From assembly GCF_003479405.1 (NCBI RefSeq), contig NZ_QUHB01000018.1:1-27729 (forward strand): a stretch of DNA of 27,729 bases, in the 5' to 3' direction. The notes beneath the pieces are model-generated. The model saw only the letters and a list, made by a program, of their open reading frames with translations. It was not told the origin of the DNA and searched no databases. Shown in pieces: positions 18,211 to 25,863 of the stretch (the first letter of the stretch is position 1; each line of letters begins with the position of its first letter). Position numbers and translations under genes: made by a program. This DNA is from Eubacterium sp. AF16-48 (GTDB lineage: Bacteria; Bacillota; Clostridia; Lachnospirales; Lachnospiraceae).

Positions 18211-18350
18211 GGATAAAAAAGAATTCATCAGTGGAACTATGAGAATCCAACGGTTATTATTACATTGGCTTGTATATATGTTTTAGTAAATTATTAGGGG
18301 ATTTGGTGATAAAAAACTACGATATTTATAAAAATGCTGTTGGATATTAA
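18211..18350 (+). pseudogene. Degraded acyltransferase 3 C-terminal fragment (probable)
   Basis: The 188-bp gap between the fusion gene and the second FrhB gene holds protein-like sequence in two frames. Bases 18220-18285 read RIHQWNYENPTVIITLACIYV. One frame over, from about 18285 to the stop at 18348-18350, it reads SKLLGDLVIKNYDIYKNAVGY. Adding one T in the run near 18281-18284 joins them as ...CIYVFSKLLGDLVIKN. This resembles the NSYNNPxxIxxxxxLFxxFSKxKIKNK segment before the last helices of some acyltransferase 3 proteins. Everything upstream and the final helices are missing. The call is by eye and moderate at best. Confidence 0.4.
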
Positions 18351-18385
18351 AAACTAGATAGGAATAAGGCAGGTAGTAGAATATT

Positions 18386-19540
18386 ATGATAAAACTAAAA
18401 AATAAAAAAGAATGTACTGGATGTGCGGCATGTTATAATATATGTCCCACAAAATGTATTGAGATGGAAGCGGATAAAGAAGGCTTTAAGTATCCGTTTG
18501 TAGATAAGGGAGTATGTATAAAATGTGGGAAATGCATAGGAGTATGTCCACAGTTAAAGCGTCAGAAAAACACGGATGAAAAACATGAGGTATATGTGTG
18601 CGTTAATAATGATAATCAGGACGTTGAAAGGAGCTCTTCTGGGGGAATATTTGTATTACTCGCAAGACAAATTTTGAGTGCAAAGGGAGTTGTATATGGG
18701 GCAGCTATGGACAATGACTACCAATTAAAACATACACGTGTTGATAATATAGATGAATTAGAGAAGCTATTAAAATCAAAATACATACAAAGTGACATTG
18801 GTTTTACATATAAGTATGTAAAGGAGGATTTAACAAAAAACAGAAATGTATTGTTTTGTGGTACTCCATGTCAAATTAGCGGATTAAATAATTATCTGGG
18901 AAAGAGATATGATAACTTATTATTGGTAGATTTTGCGTGCCATGGAGTGCCAAGCCAGAAAGTTTTTAATGAATATTTGAAATGCAGGAACTTAAATAAA
19001 TGTAAGCACAATTATGAAATTTCTTTTAGGGATAAGGTTAATGGTTGGGAAGAATTTGGGATGAGCATAAGAGAAAACAATAAGATAATATATAGCAAAG
19101 ATAGGAGGGAGGATACATTTTTAAAAGTATTTTTAAATGATATTGCATTAAGAGAGTCATGCTATACGTGTATTTATAAAAAAAGTGAGCGTATAAGTGA
19201 TATAACACTAGCTGATGCATGGTGTATAAATGAATATGATGCAAATTTATATAATTCAAAGGGTACATCTTTGATTATAATACATACTTTGAATGGAGAG
19301 CATACGTTCGCTAAAATCCGCAATAAGATGTGCATTAATTCTGTTGCGGAGGAATATGTTATAAAGTATAGTTATGGAATGTTTCATCAACCAATTAAAG
19401 ATAGACGAAGAAGAAAATTTTATAAGCAATTAGGAAAGAAATCGTTTGATAAATTGGCAGTAAAATATGATGGTATCAATTTTATAACAAGAGTAGAGAG
19501 AAAATTAAATAGAACAAAGAAAAAATACATAAAATTTTAA
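18386..19540 (+). CDS. FrhB-like Coenzyme F420 hydrogenase/dehydrogenase beta-subunit family protein (second copy)
   Basis: 384 residues, paralogous to the protein at 14483 along its whole length. The cysteines sit at identical positions (C10, C13, C16, C20 and C44, C47, C50, C54; CTGCAACYNICP, CIKCGKCIGVCP). GTPCQISGL, CHGVPSQK and CYTCIYKKSERISDITLADAWC follow in the same order. It is the last gene of the EPS biosynthesis stretch and lies after a decayed gene, so it may have been captured separately from the first copy. The substrate is unknown. Confidence 0.84.
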   Translation: MIKLKNKKECTGCAACYNICPTKCIEMEADKEGFKYPFVDKGVCIKCGKCIGVCPQLKRQKNTDEKHEVYVCVNNDNQDVERSSSGGIFVLLARQILSAKGVVYGAAMDNDYQLKHTRVDNIDELEKLLKSKYIQSDIGFTYKYVKEDLTKNRNVLFCGTPCQISGLNNYLGKRYDNLLLVDFACHGVPSQKVFNEYLKCRNLNKCKHNYEISFRDKVNGWEEFGMSIRENNKIIYSKDRREDTFLKVFLNDIALRESCYTCIYKKSERISDITLADAWCINEYDANLYNSKGTSLIIIHTLNGEHTFAKIRNKMCINSVAEEYVIKYSYGMFHQPIKDRRRRKFYKQLGKKSFDKLAVKYDGINFITRVERKLNRTKKKYIKF

Positions 19541-19614
19541 CTGCCCACTTTTCCCACCACCATTTTTGTGCTATATTTATACCATATTATTACAAATTAA
19601 TCGGGAGGGAACCA

Positions 19615-20184
19615 ATGATTGCAATTATATCGGCAATAGAGGATGATGATGAGAGACTTACCGTGGAACGCTGGTACAGACGTTATTACGGATTAATGTT
19701 TGATAAAGCATTTGCATTGTCAAATGATGAGAATATAACCCGTGACATGATAAATGAGGCTTTTATCAGAATCATTAATAATTATGATAAGGTTGTAACT
19801 TTAAATAAATTTCAGATGGCTACATATTTTGTCAGTACAATTAATAGTGTGACAATAGATTATTTGCGAAAAACAGGCAGAGAAGATTTAGTGGAAGCAG
19901 ATGATTATGAAAAATTTCTGAAAAAGAGTGTCATTGAAGAGAGAAAGTTCTGTTCTCTAGAGGATGTATCCATTAGAAATTATCAGTTATCTCAGGTTAT
20001 AGATGCAATAGATGAACTTACTGATAAAGAAAAGCTTTTGCTTATAGACAAGTTTTATTTTGAAAAGTCCAACAGAGAAATTGCAAGTACGATGGATATG
20101 AAAGAAAATCAGGTTCATGTATATGTAAAAAGAGTTTGCGAGAAGTTGTGTAATATAGTAGACGAAAATAAAAAACAGAAATAA
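19615..20184 (+). CDS. Sigma-70 family (ECF-like) RNA polymerase sigma factor
   Basis: 189 residues. Region 2 spans roughly residues 18-88 (ERWYRRYYGLMFDKAFAL, the core-binding and -10 recognition helices with NEAFIRIINNYDKV and SVTIDYLRKTGRED). Region 4 spans about 128-182 (AIDELTDKEKLLLIDKFYF, then the -35 recognition helix-turn-helix NREIASTMDMKENQVHVYVKRV). There is no region 3 and no C-terminal zinc-binding anti-sigma domain. A strong GGGAGGG is at 19603-19609. It follows the last EPS gene by 74 bp with no clear terminator, so it may be read through from the operon. It probably directs transcription of envelope or EPS regulatory genes, perhaps those downstream. No recognisable anti-sigma is adjacent. 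Confidence 0.83.
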   Translation: MIAIISAIEDDDERLTVERWYRRYYGLMFDKAFALSNDENITRDMINEAFIRIINNYDKVVTLNKFQMATYFVSTINSVTIDYLRKTGREDLVEADDYEKFLKKSVIEERKFCSLEDVSIRNYQLSQVIDAIDELTDKEKLLLIDKFYFEKSNREIASTMDMKENQVHVYVKRVCEKLCNIVDENKKQK

Positions 20185-20188
20185 AATT

Positions 20189-20253
20189 AAAGCATTTTCG
20201 AGATTAGCGGACGGTGGTGTGGCACTGTTGTAATTATAAATCGAAAATGCTTT
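20189..20253 (+). terminator. Perfect 13-bp inverted repeat after the sigma gene, terminator-like
   Basis: AAAGCATTTTCGA at 20189-20201 is perfectly complementary to TCGAAAATGCTTT at 20241-20253, with a 39-nt G-rich loop. The right arm runs into TGTTGTT. It sits four bases after the stop codon, so a terminator is the simplest reading. The loop is unusually long and the T tract is interrupted, so an RNA-stability element or protein-binding site is also possible. The rest of 20254-20372 holds no recognisable gene. Confidence 0.5.
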
Positions 20254-20372
20254 TGTTGTTGTGTGAACTATTTTATTTTAAGAGGAGAGCATAAATAACA
20301 TTGAATGTTTTGCATTAAAACTAAAAATATTATAGTAATGAGCGTAAATAAAAGTGAGAGACGGTGAGAGTA

Positions 20373-21359
20373 ATGAACGAATTGATAGAAGTAATTAAAA
20401 ACAAGTCAATTAAGGAAAAAATTATAATATGCGAAAAACATTGGAAGCTAATTTCTACTGTTGTTGCGGGGGCATTAACAGTGCTTTTTATTGTTTGCAG
20501 AATATTATATTATAGCTATTATAAAGGGGCGTATTCAGTGTATTGTTTGGGAGATGAATATATAGATATGTCCGGTGAAACAATAATAGTTACCATTGCT
20601 AAATATATATTTATATTGTTAATAATGTTTGCATCAAATTATATATTATATGCTATAGGGACGGTTGAAGATACTGGGAGACTTAGATTAAGGCGTAAAC
20701 TAAAATCAATAGCATATGTATTATTCGTAACAGGTGTAATAATTTTTATCAGTATTTTAGAAACCAATTTTTCTATGAGGCAAGCGGTAAGTGAATTTCG
20801 AAGAGCTAATAGGAATCAGATAAGTAGATTTTTAATTTTGGCATTATATACAAGTTTTGTTGTAAATATATATGCAATCTTACTATGTATACACAAAAAT
20901 GATAGATTCTTTAGACTTATACATAGTAAAATACATAATGATAATATGAAAAAAAGACAGCTCAAGAATGGAGGTAGTGGAGAGTCAGTAATAAAAAACG
21001 AAAATAGTAAAAGAGGAAAATACGGATGGGTACTATCTTGTATTATAATTGTGATTTTGGCTCTATTTCTTGAAGTGATATTATTGTATTCTTATGGGAA
21101 AAATTACGAATTACAAAGAAAAGATTATGAAGTAATTATTGATACAGTGAGAAACAACGAAAAATCTGAATTTAAAATGGATGGGAAAAATGTTAATATC
21201 TATTTTATTATATACGAGGATAAGCAACAATGTATTATATCAAAATTAGAAAATAGAAATGGAAAAGTTATAAGAAGGCTTGATTGCAAGTGTAAAATAA
21301 AGAAAGAAAAATTAAAAATTTATCAATGTGGTAATATATATAAGTTATCTGATGAATAG
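20373..21359 (+). CDS. Membrane protein of unknown function, five predicted helices
   Basis: 328 residues; I do not recognise the family. Hydrophobic segments lie at about 26-48, 70-94, 110-130, 150-170 and 215-240. A basic, glycine-containing loop (MKKRQLKNGGSGES) comes before the last helix. A soluble tail of about 90 residues follows it, rich in lysine and beta-strand-like (NVNIYFIIYEDKQQC, GKVIRRLDCKCKI). With an N-in start, five helices would put the tail outside. ATG 20373 is preferred to an in-frame GTG at 20364. The position between a sigma factor and the EPS chain-length genes suggests an envelope-sensing or regulatory role, but nothing in the sequence proves it. Confidence 0.65.
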   Translation: MNELIEVIKNKSIKEKIIICEKHWKLISTVVAGALTVLFIVCRILYYSYYKGAYSVYCLGDEYIDMSGETIIVTIAKYIFILLIMFASNYILYAIGTVEDTGRLRLRRKLKSIAYVLFVTGVIIFISILETNFSMRQAVSEFRRANRNQISRFLILALYTSFVVNIYAILLCIHKNDRFFRLIHSKIHNDNMKKRQLKNGGSGESVIKNENSKRGKYGWVLSCIIIVILALFLEVILLYSYGKNYELQRKDYEVIIDTVRNNEKSEFKMDGKNVNIYFIIYEDKQQCIISKLENRNGKVIRRLDCKCKIKKEKLKIYQCGNIYKLSDE

Positions 21360-21442
21360 GGACACTGATTTTTTACCTTAAATTTGAGATTAAAAATAAA
21401 CATATTATTGAAAATTGAAATCACAAAACCCCAACTTACCTA

Positions 21443-21472
21443 TTGAACATCCCATAAGTTATCGGGTATAAT
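21443..21472 (+). promoter_or_regulatory. Sigma-A-type promoter for the Ig-like/BY-kinase unit
   Basis: TTGAAC at 21443-21448 and a perfect TATAAT at 21467-21472 have an 18-bp spacer. Transcription would begin near 21480, about 35 nt before the ATG at 21515, whose Shine-Dalgarno is AAGAGG at 21505-21510. This gives the genes from 21515 to 25863 their own promoter, apart from the biosynthesis operon. Confidence 0.65.
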
Positions 21473-21514
21473 ACTACTGTTAATAAATAAGCATTAGAGG
21501 AAAGAAGAGGCAAT

Positions 21515-22345
21515 ATGAGAGTAATTAAGGCATTGATTGTTGTTGTCTTTTTAGCTGTTACCATTGTGTTTTCAGCTAATTATTATAAAGAGAAAACGGC
21601 AGATAATAACCATGCTCCAACTATTGAGTTCGGAGATGATTTAATTAAGGTATCCATAAAGGATGACGAATCAAAATTGTTAAAGGACGTTATTGCAAAG
21701 GATGCAGAGGACGGAGACATCACTAGCAATATTGTAATTGAAAGTATTTCCAAGTTTGTGGACAAGAAAAAACATATTAGTAATATAACTTATGTAGTAT
21801 CAGATTCAGACAATAATGTTACTAAGAAAACCAGACAGGTTCAGTACACAGATTATAGAAAGCCGCGATTTACATTGTCGGCTCCGTTATGCTTCTATGT
21901 TGGTTCAGATGTTAATGTACCAGATGTTTTAGGCGCGGTAGATGATGTTGATGGTGATATAACTGATAAGGTAAAGATTTTGTCAAGTATTGCATCTACA
22001 AGAATTGCAGGTTCATATGTAATTACCGCTCAGGCTACTAACAGTCTGGGAGCTACATCTACCATTAAAGCTACTGTAACCATTAGGCAGGAAAATAATT
22101 TGGCACCTACCATTAAGCTTAAGAAAAATATTGTATACCTTAAGGTTGATGACAAATTCAATCCGGAAAGCTATGTTGCATCAGTTAAGGATAAAAATGG
22201 AAAGGAACTGCCTACTAATCTGGTAAAGGTGGTAAAATCTTCCGTTAATTTAAAGAAGCCGGGAAGCTATACGGTAGAATATGCAGTGAACTATGAACAG
22301 GAAAACGAATATATAACATATCTCGTTGTTATTGTGGAGGAATAA
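21515..22345 (+). CDS. Membrane-anchored extracellular protein with Ig-like/cadherin-like (DUF5011-type) repeats
   Basis: 276 residues. A short N-terminal hydrophobic segment (ALIVVVFLAVTIVFSA, about 6-21) acts as a signal anchor or signal peptide. Three beta-sandwich-like repeats follow, starting near residues 33 (HAPTIEFGDD), 117 (PRFTLSAPL) and 200 (APTIKLKKN). The first two carry the DAEDGDIT/DDVDGDIT motif and a late TYVVSD or YVITAQATN strand, as in DUF5011 and related bacterial Ig-like domains. There is no sortase motif or catalytic residue. It ends immediately before the first Wzz/BY-kinase start, so the products are probably used together at the cell surface, perhaps binding polymer or a Wzz external domain. 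Confidence 0.75.
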   Translation: MRVIKALIVVVFLAVTIVFSANYYKEKTADNNHAPTIEFGDDLIKVSIKDDESKLLKDVIAKDAEDGDITSNIVIESISKFVDKKKHISNITYVVSDSDNNVTKKTRQVQYTDYRKPRFTLSAPLCFYVGSDVNVPDVLGAVDDVDGDITDKVKILSSIASTRIAGSYVITAQATNSLGATSTIKATVTIRQENNLAPTIKLKKNIVYLKVDDKFNPESYVASVKDKNGKELPTNLVKVVKSSVNLKKPGSYTVEYAVNYEQENEYITYLVVIVEE

Positions 22346-23764
22346 ATGGATAAAAAAACCTTTAATATACATAATTTAGATTTATATTCTCTTAGTAAAG
22401 ATTTGCTGTACGGACTGTGGATTATTATCATGATTGGAGCCATAGGAACCATGGTAACATATTCTTATATCAAGGATTCCTATGAACCACAGTATAGCAG
22501 TTCAGCTATATATGTAGTAACCCCAAGACAGAGTACAGGATATGTTTACACTAATAAAAGATTTGCGGAAAATGTTATAAGTGTTTTCCAGAATCTTTTA
22601 GATGCAGATATTATGAAAAACCGCATAAAAAAAGAGCTTCATATTGATATGAAAGATGTGAATATGAATGTTGAACTGATTACGGAAACTAATTTGATGA
22701 AGGTTACGGTAGTATCGGGAAATCCTGTTAAATCCTTCCGGATTATCGGTTCTATTATGGACAACTATAATGAATTGTCAGAATATTTAAATTCAGATGC
22801 GGTTATTGATACTTTAAGGGCACCGGTGGTGTCTACACATCCTGACAATGCCCTTATGCCCCGCAGCAAATCTATTGAGACGGGAATGATTTGTGCTTTT
22901 GTAGCGGCTTTAATTCTAGCAGCTTTAAGTATAATGCGTAAAACATTAAAAACTGAAGATGCAGTTGAAGAACAGTTAGGAACAACCCTTTTAGGTTCAA
23001 TTTATCATGAAAGGAAAAACAGAACCTTCAAGGCAAAGATTGCACAGAAAGTTAAGGTTTTGCTGATAACCAGCCCTATTATTTCAACGAGATTTATTGA
23101 GTCAATAAATAATATCAGGGTTAAAATGGAATATGAACATGAAAGAAATCCTGAAAAAAATGTTTACATGGTTACCAGCGTTTGTGAAAATGAAGGAAAA
23201 TCCACGGTAGCTCTTAATCTTGCCCTTTCCTTTGCAAGGGATGGAAAGAAGGTTATTATTATCGATGCAGATATGAGAAAGCCTGCTATTTGCAAGATGC
23301 TGGACATCCCTAAGGACAATGTTGTGGATGTGATTAAGTTATTGCAGGGTGACTGTGGTCTGGATGAGGTTTTATACCATGAGGAAAAGTTAGGTCTTGA
23401 TATTATAATGCCTACCAAAGGACACTCAAGCACCCATGAATATGTAAAGTCCGGAGCCATGAAAGACCTTGTGCGTAAGTGTAGCAAGATGGCAGACTAT
23501 GTTATATTGGATACACCACCTATGGCAATGGTATCTGATGCAGAGGCGTTGTGTGATGTGGTTGACTTTGTATCTATTGTAGTCAGATATGACTACTCAT
23601 ATGAGAAAGATATTGAATACAGTATTAACTTAGTAAATGATTCCAATGCTAAGCTGTTAGGCTGTATTTTGAACAACTATAAGACTTTTGGAAATAAGTC
23701 AGGCATAAAGAACTTTGGATATGACCAAAGCAGCGAAAGGGCGGTGGAAGTTTATGATGAATAA
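22346..23764 (+). CDS. Wzz chain-length protein fused to BY-kinase, canonical Walker motifs
   Basis: 472 residues. The N-terminal Wzz part has a first helix at about 22-40 (YGLWIIIMIGAIGTMVTYSY), an external alpha/beta segment, and a second helix at about 179-197 after a PRSKSIETG loop. The cytoplasmic kinase domain has Walker A ENEGKST (281-287), Walker A' IIIDADMRKP (304-313, both aspartates present) and Walker B VILDTPP (386-392). The C-terminal tail has only three scattered tyrosines, not a cluster. It would control EPS chain length and phosphorylate tyrosines on itself or a partner, likely the next protein. GGAGG precedes an ATG that directly abuts the previous stop. Confidence 0.87.
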   Translation: MDKKTFNIHNLDLYSLSKDLLYGLWIIIMIGAIGTMVTYSYIKDSYEPQYSSSAIYVVTPRQSTGYVYTNKRFAENVISVFQNLLDADIMKNRIKKELHIDMKDVNMNVELITETNLMKVTVVSGNPVKSFRIIGSIMDNYNELSEYLNSDAVIDTLRAPVVSTHPDNALMPRSKSIETGMICAFVAALILAALSIMRKTLKTEDAVEEQLGTTLLGSIYHERKNRTFKAKIAQKVKVLLITSPIISTRFIESINNIRVKMEYEHERNPEKNVYMVTSVCENEGKSTVALNLALSFARDGKKVIIIDADMRKPAICKMLDIPKDNVVDVIKLLQGDCGLDEVLYHEEKLGLDIIMPTKGHSSTHEYVKSGAMKDLVRKCSKMADYVILDTPPMAMVSDAEALCDVVDFVSIVVRYDYSYEKDIEYSINLVNDSNAKLLGCILNNYKTFGNKSGIKNFGYDQSSERAVEVYDE

Positions 23765-25379
23765 TATGGACAATAACATCGCAGAGGAACAAAAAGAGAC
23801 AAAGAGTCTTGCAGAAATAATGGAAAGCTTCGGAAAGGCATTTCTGAAATTATGGTGGATTGCAGTTATTTTAATGGTAGTAGCAGGTTTCCTTGGATAT
23901 TACAAGTATAGGACCGGCTACATACCTATGTACCAGTCAGAAGTTACATTTTCCATTACTTCTCCGGAGTATGACGGACCGGATGAGACATACACAGATA
24001 ACAATCAGTTGGCATCTACTCTGAGCGTAAGTTTTAATTACCTTATTAATAATGAAGTTTTTTATGAAATTATCAAGAAGGATTTAGGGCTTTCATATGT
24101 GCCTAGTGCAATTACCGTGGCAGCTGTTGAAAACACTAACATTATCAGTATTAAGGCAACCGGAACCAATGCGGAAATGAACTCCAAGGTTATTGATTCT
24201 GTTATTAATAACTATTCAGAAGTGGTTGAATTCGTTTTAGGTGAGACAAAACTTACGGTTTTGGAGCGCCCGTCAGGAGGAGATACTGCCATTAATCCAT
24301 ACCAGCCGGTGAATCAGACTTTAAAATATGGATTTATAGGTTTAGTTTTGGGATTGCTGCCAAGTATTATATATGCCTTCTTTGTTAAGACTATTGAGTC
24401 AAGAGACGACATAGAAAAGTATTTAAGTGTTACATGTTTTGGAGCGTTACCGGTAGTTGGCAACAGCAAAAAGGACAAGAAATATAAGATTTCCATATTA
24501 AACAAGGAAATTGGTTTTAGATATTTAGAGGCAATGCGAACTATTACCTCACGATGTGAGAGAGAGTTAGAGAGAAAAAATAGCAAGGTTATATTAGTTA
24601 CCAGTACCCAGGCGGGGGAAGGTAAAACTACATTTGCCTTAAATCTTGCATACTCATTGTCTAAACTTCAAAATAAGGTTATGCTTATTGAAGGTAATAT
24701 TAGGAGACCTGATTTAAGGAGCAGGGTAAATCCGGAGCTTTTAAGAGAGGGTCTTGCCAGCTATGATATGGAGCAGTTCTTAAATAAAGAGGTTAAAAGC
24801 AGTGATGCCATAGCCAACATTAAGGACACAAGAGTAATTATGTTAGCCCCGGATTTGCCGGTTAAGGATAAAACCGCTGTTGACTGTTTAAACTCAGATG
24901 CCATGGAGAGTTTTATTAACGAATGTAGAGATGTAGTTGATTATGTAATAATAGATGCTCCGGCATGTAGTGAGGTTTCAGATGCTGCGGTTTGGGCTAA
25001 GTACAGCGATAGTGTAGTTTATGTAGTTAAGGAAGATGGTGCCAAGGTAAACAAGATTCTTGATACCATTCAGGAGTTCTCATATACCCGTGTGCCGATA
25101 ATTGGATGTGTGCTTAATGGAACAGCAGGTAAGCTTAAACTTTCTTACGGTTACGGATACGGCAAGCATTACGGTGGTTATAATTATGGCGGATACTATA
25201 GAAGTTATGGTTATTACAGCTATGGTTATGGAAGTTACGGAAAGTATTCGGACAAGGAATTTATAAGCAAGCCTAGAAAGCTTACAAAGAGTATTTCTTT
25301 AACTACAACGGATGAACAAAAGAAAGCGTTAGAGAACGAAAGAAAGAATAAAGGCGAAAATAAAAATGAAGATGAATAA
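23757..25379 (+). CDS. Wzz/BY-kinase fusion with degenerate Walker A' and tyrosine-rich tail
   Basis: 540 residues. Two helices (about 32-49, LWWIAVILMVVAGFLGYY, and 189-210) frame a Wzz-type external domain. The kinase-like domain has Walker A STQAGEGKTT (283-292) and Walker B VIIDAPA (397-403). Walker A' reads LIEGNIRRP, so the two aspartates of the usual D-x-D are Glu and Asn. Residues 464-497 hold 15 tyrosines among glycines. This pattern suits a phosphorylation substrate or weak kinase paired with the canonical enzyme upstream. Among ATGs at 23754, 23757 and 23766, 23757 has the best spacing to GTGGAAG. The start overlaps the previous gene. Confidence 0.85.
   Translation: MNNMDNNIAEEQKETKSLAEIMESFGKAFLKLWWIAVILMVVAGFLGYYKYRTGYIPMYQSEVTFSITSPEYDGPDETYTDNNQLASTLSVSFNYLINNEVFYEIIKKDLGLSYVPSAITVAAVENTNIISIKATGTNAEMNSKVIDSVINNYSEVVEFVLGETKLTVLERPSGGDTAINPYQPVNQTLKYGFIGLVLGLLPSIIYAFFVKTIESRDDIEKYLSVTCFGALPVVGNSKKDKKYKISILNKEIGFRYLEAMRTITSRCERELERKNSKVILVTSTQAGEGKTTFALNLAYSLSKLQNKVMLIEGNIRRPDLRSRVNPELLREGLASYDMEQFLNKEVKSSDAIANIKDTRVIMLAPDLPVKDKTAVDCLNSDAMESFINECRDVVDYVIIDAPACSEVSDAAVWAKYSDSVVYVVKEDGAKVNKILDTIQEFSYTRVPIIGCVLNGTAGKLKLSYGYGYGKHYGGYNYGGYYRSYGYYSYGYGSYGKYSDKEFISKPRKLTKSISLTTTDEQKKALENERKNKGENKNEDE
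25148..25249 (+). repeat. Tyr-Gly-rich low-complexity coding segment
   Basis: Short degenerate units encoding Tyr-Gly, Tyr-Tyr and Ser-Tyr combinations make up residues 464-497 of the second BY-kinase. Such tails are the autophosphorylation clusters of BY-kinases. Codon variation between TAT and TAC and among GGT, GGC and GGA shows it is not a fresh DNA duplication. Confidence 0.7.
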
Positions 25380-25863
25380 GAAAGAAAAGATTTTTCATAT
25401 TTGTGTAAGTGGAATTTTTGCATTATATTTAGGAATCCTGTTTATAGTAATTGTTTTAAAATTTCCCACGGGATTGGTAAGCAATACCATAAAAGGATGG
25501 ATGAAAGGAGCTGAGGTAGCAAGACTTACACCTCAGCTTATTCCATTTAAAACGATTATACCTTATATACAACAGGCAAGAGCCATAACAGATTGGTTTG
25601 TTAAAAATCTGGCGTGTAACATTATTATGTTTATGCCCTACGGGTTTTTGTACCCCTTTGTTATGGAAAAAAGCATACAAAAAAATTGCAGGAGAACAAT
25701 ATTGTCCGCCTGCATTTTATCAGTATGTATAGAAATATTCCAATATATTTCAGCTTTTGGTCACTGTGATATAGATGATGTTATATTAAATACAGTGGGT
25801 GCAGCCATTGGATATGGCTTGTACTTAATTGCAGTTAAGATTATAAACCGCATCTTTTCATAA
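25366..25863 (+). CDS. VanZ family membrane protein
   Basis: 165 residues with four probable helices. The family motifs are IPFKTIIPYI (59-68), NIIMFMPYGFLYP (85-97), IEIFQY (122-127) and DIDDVILNTVGAAIGY (135-150). VanZ-like proteins are found in glycopeptide-resistance and envelope/polysaccharide loci; a molecular reaction has not been settled. It overlaps the BY-kinase gene by 14 bp, so it is the last gene of that unit. Its 3' end overlaps the convergent minus-strand gene by 23 bp. Confidence 0.85.
   Translation: MKMNKKEKIFHICVSGIFALYLGILFIVIVLKFPTGLVSNTIKGWMKGAEVARLTPQLIPFKTIIPYIQQARAITDWFVKNLACNIIMFMPYGFLYPFVMEKSIQKNCRRTILSACILSVCIEIFQYISAFGHCDIDDVILNTVGAAIGYGLYLIAVKIINRIFS

Noticed and set aside
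18214..18285. Small frame beginning at an ATG near 18210 as a real short gene
   Set aside because: It is short, has no ribosome binding site, and the neighbouring frame fits a decayed acyltransferase better.
23715..23756. TTG at 23715 as start of the second BY-kinase
   Set aside because: It lies deep inside the previous gene without a Shine-Dalgarno sequence; ATG 23757 has one and gives a normal Wzz N-terminus.
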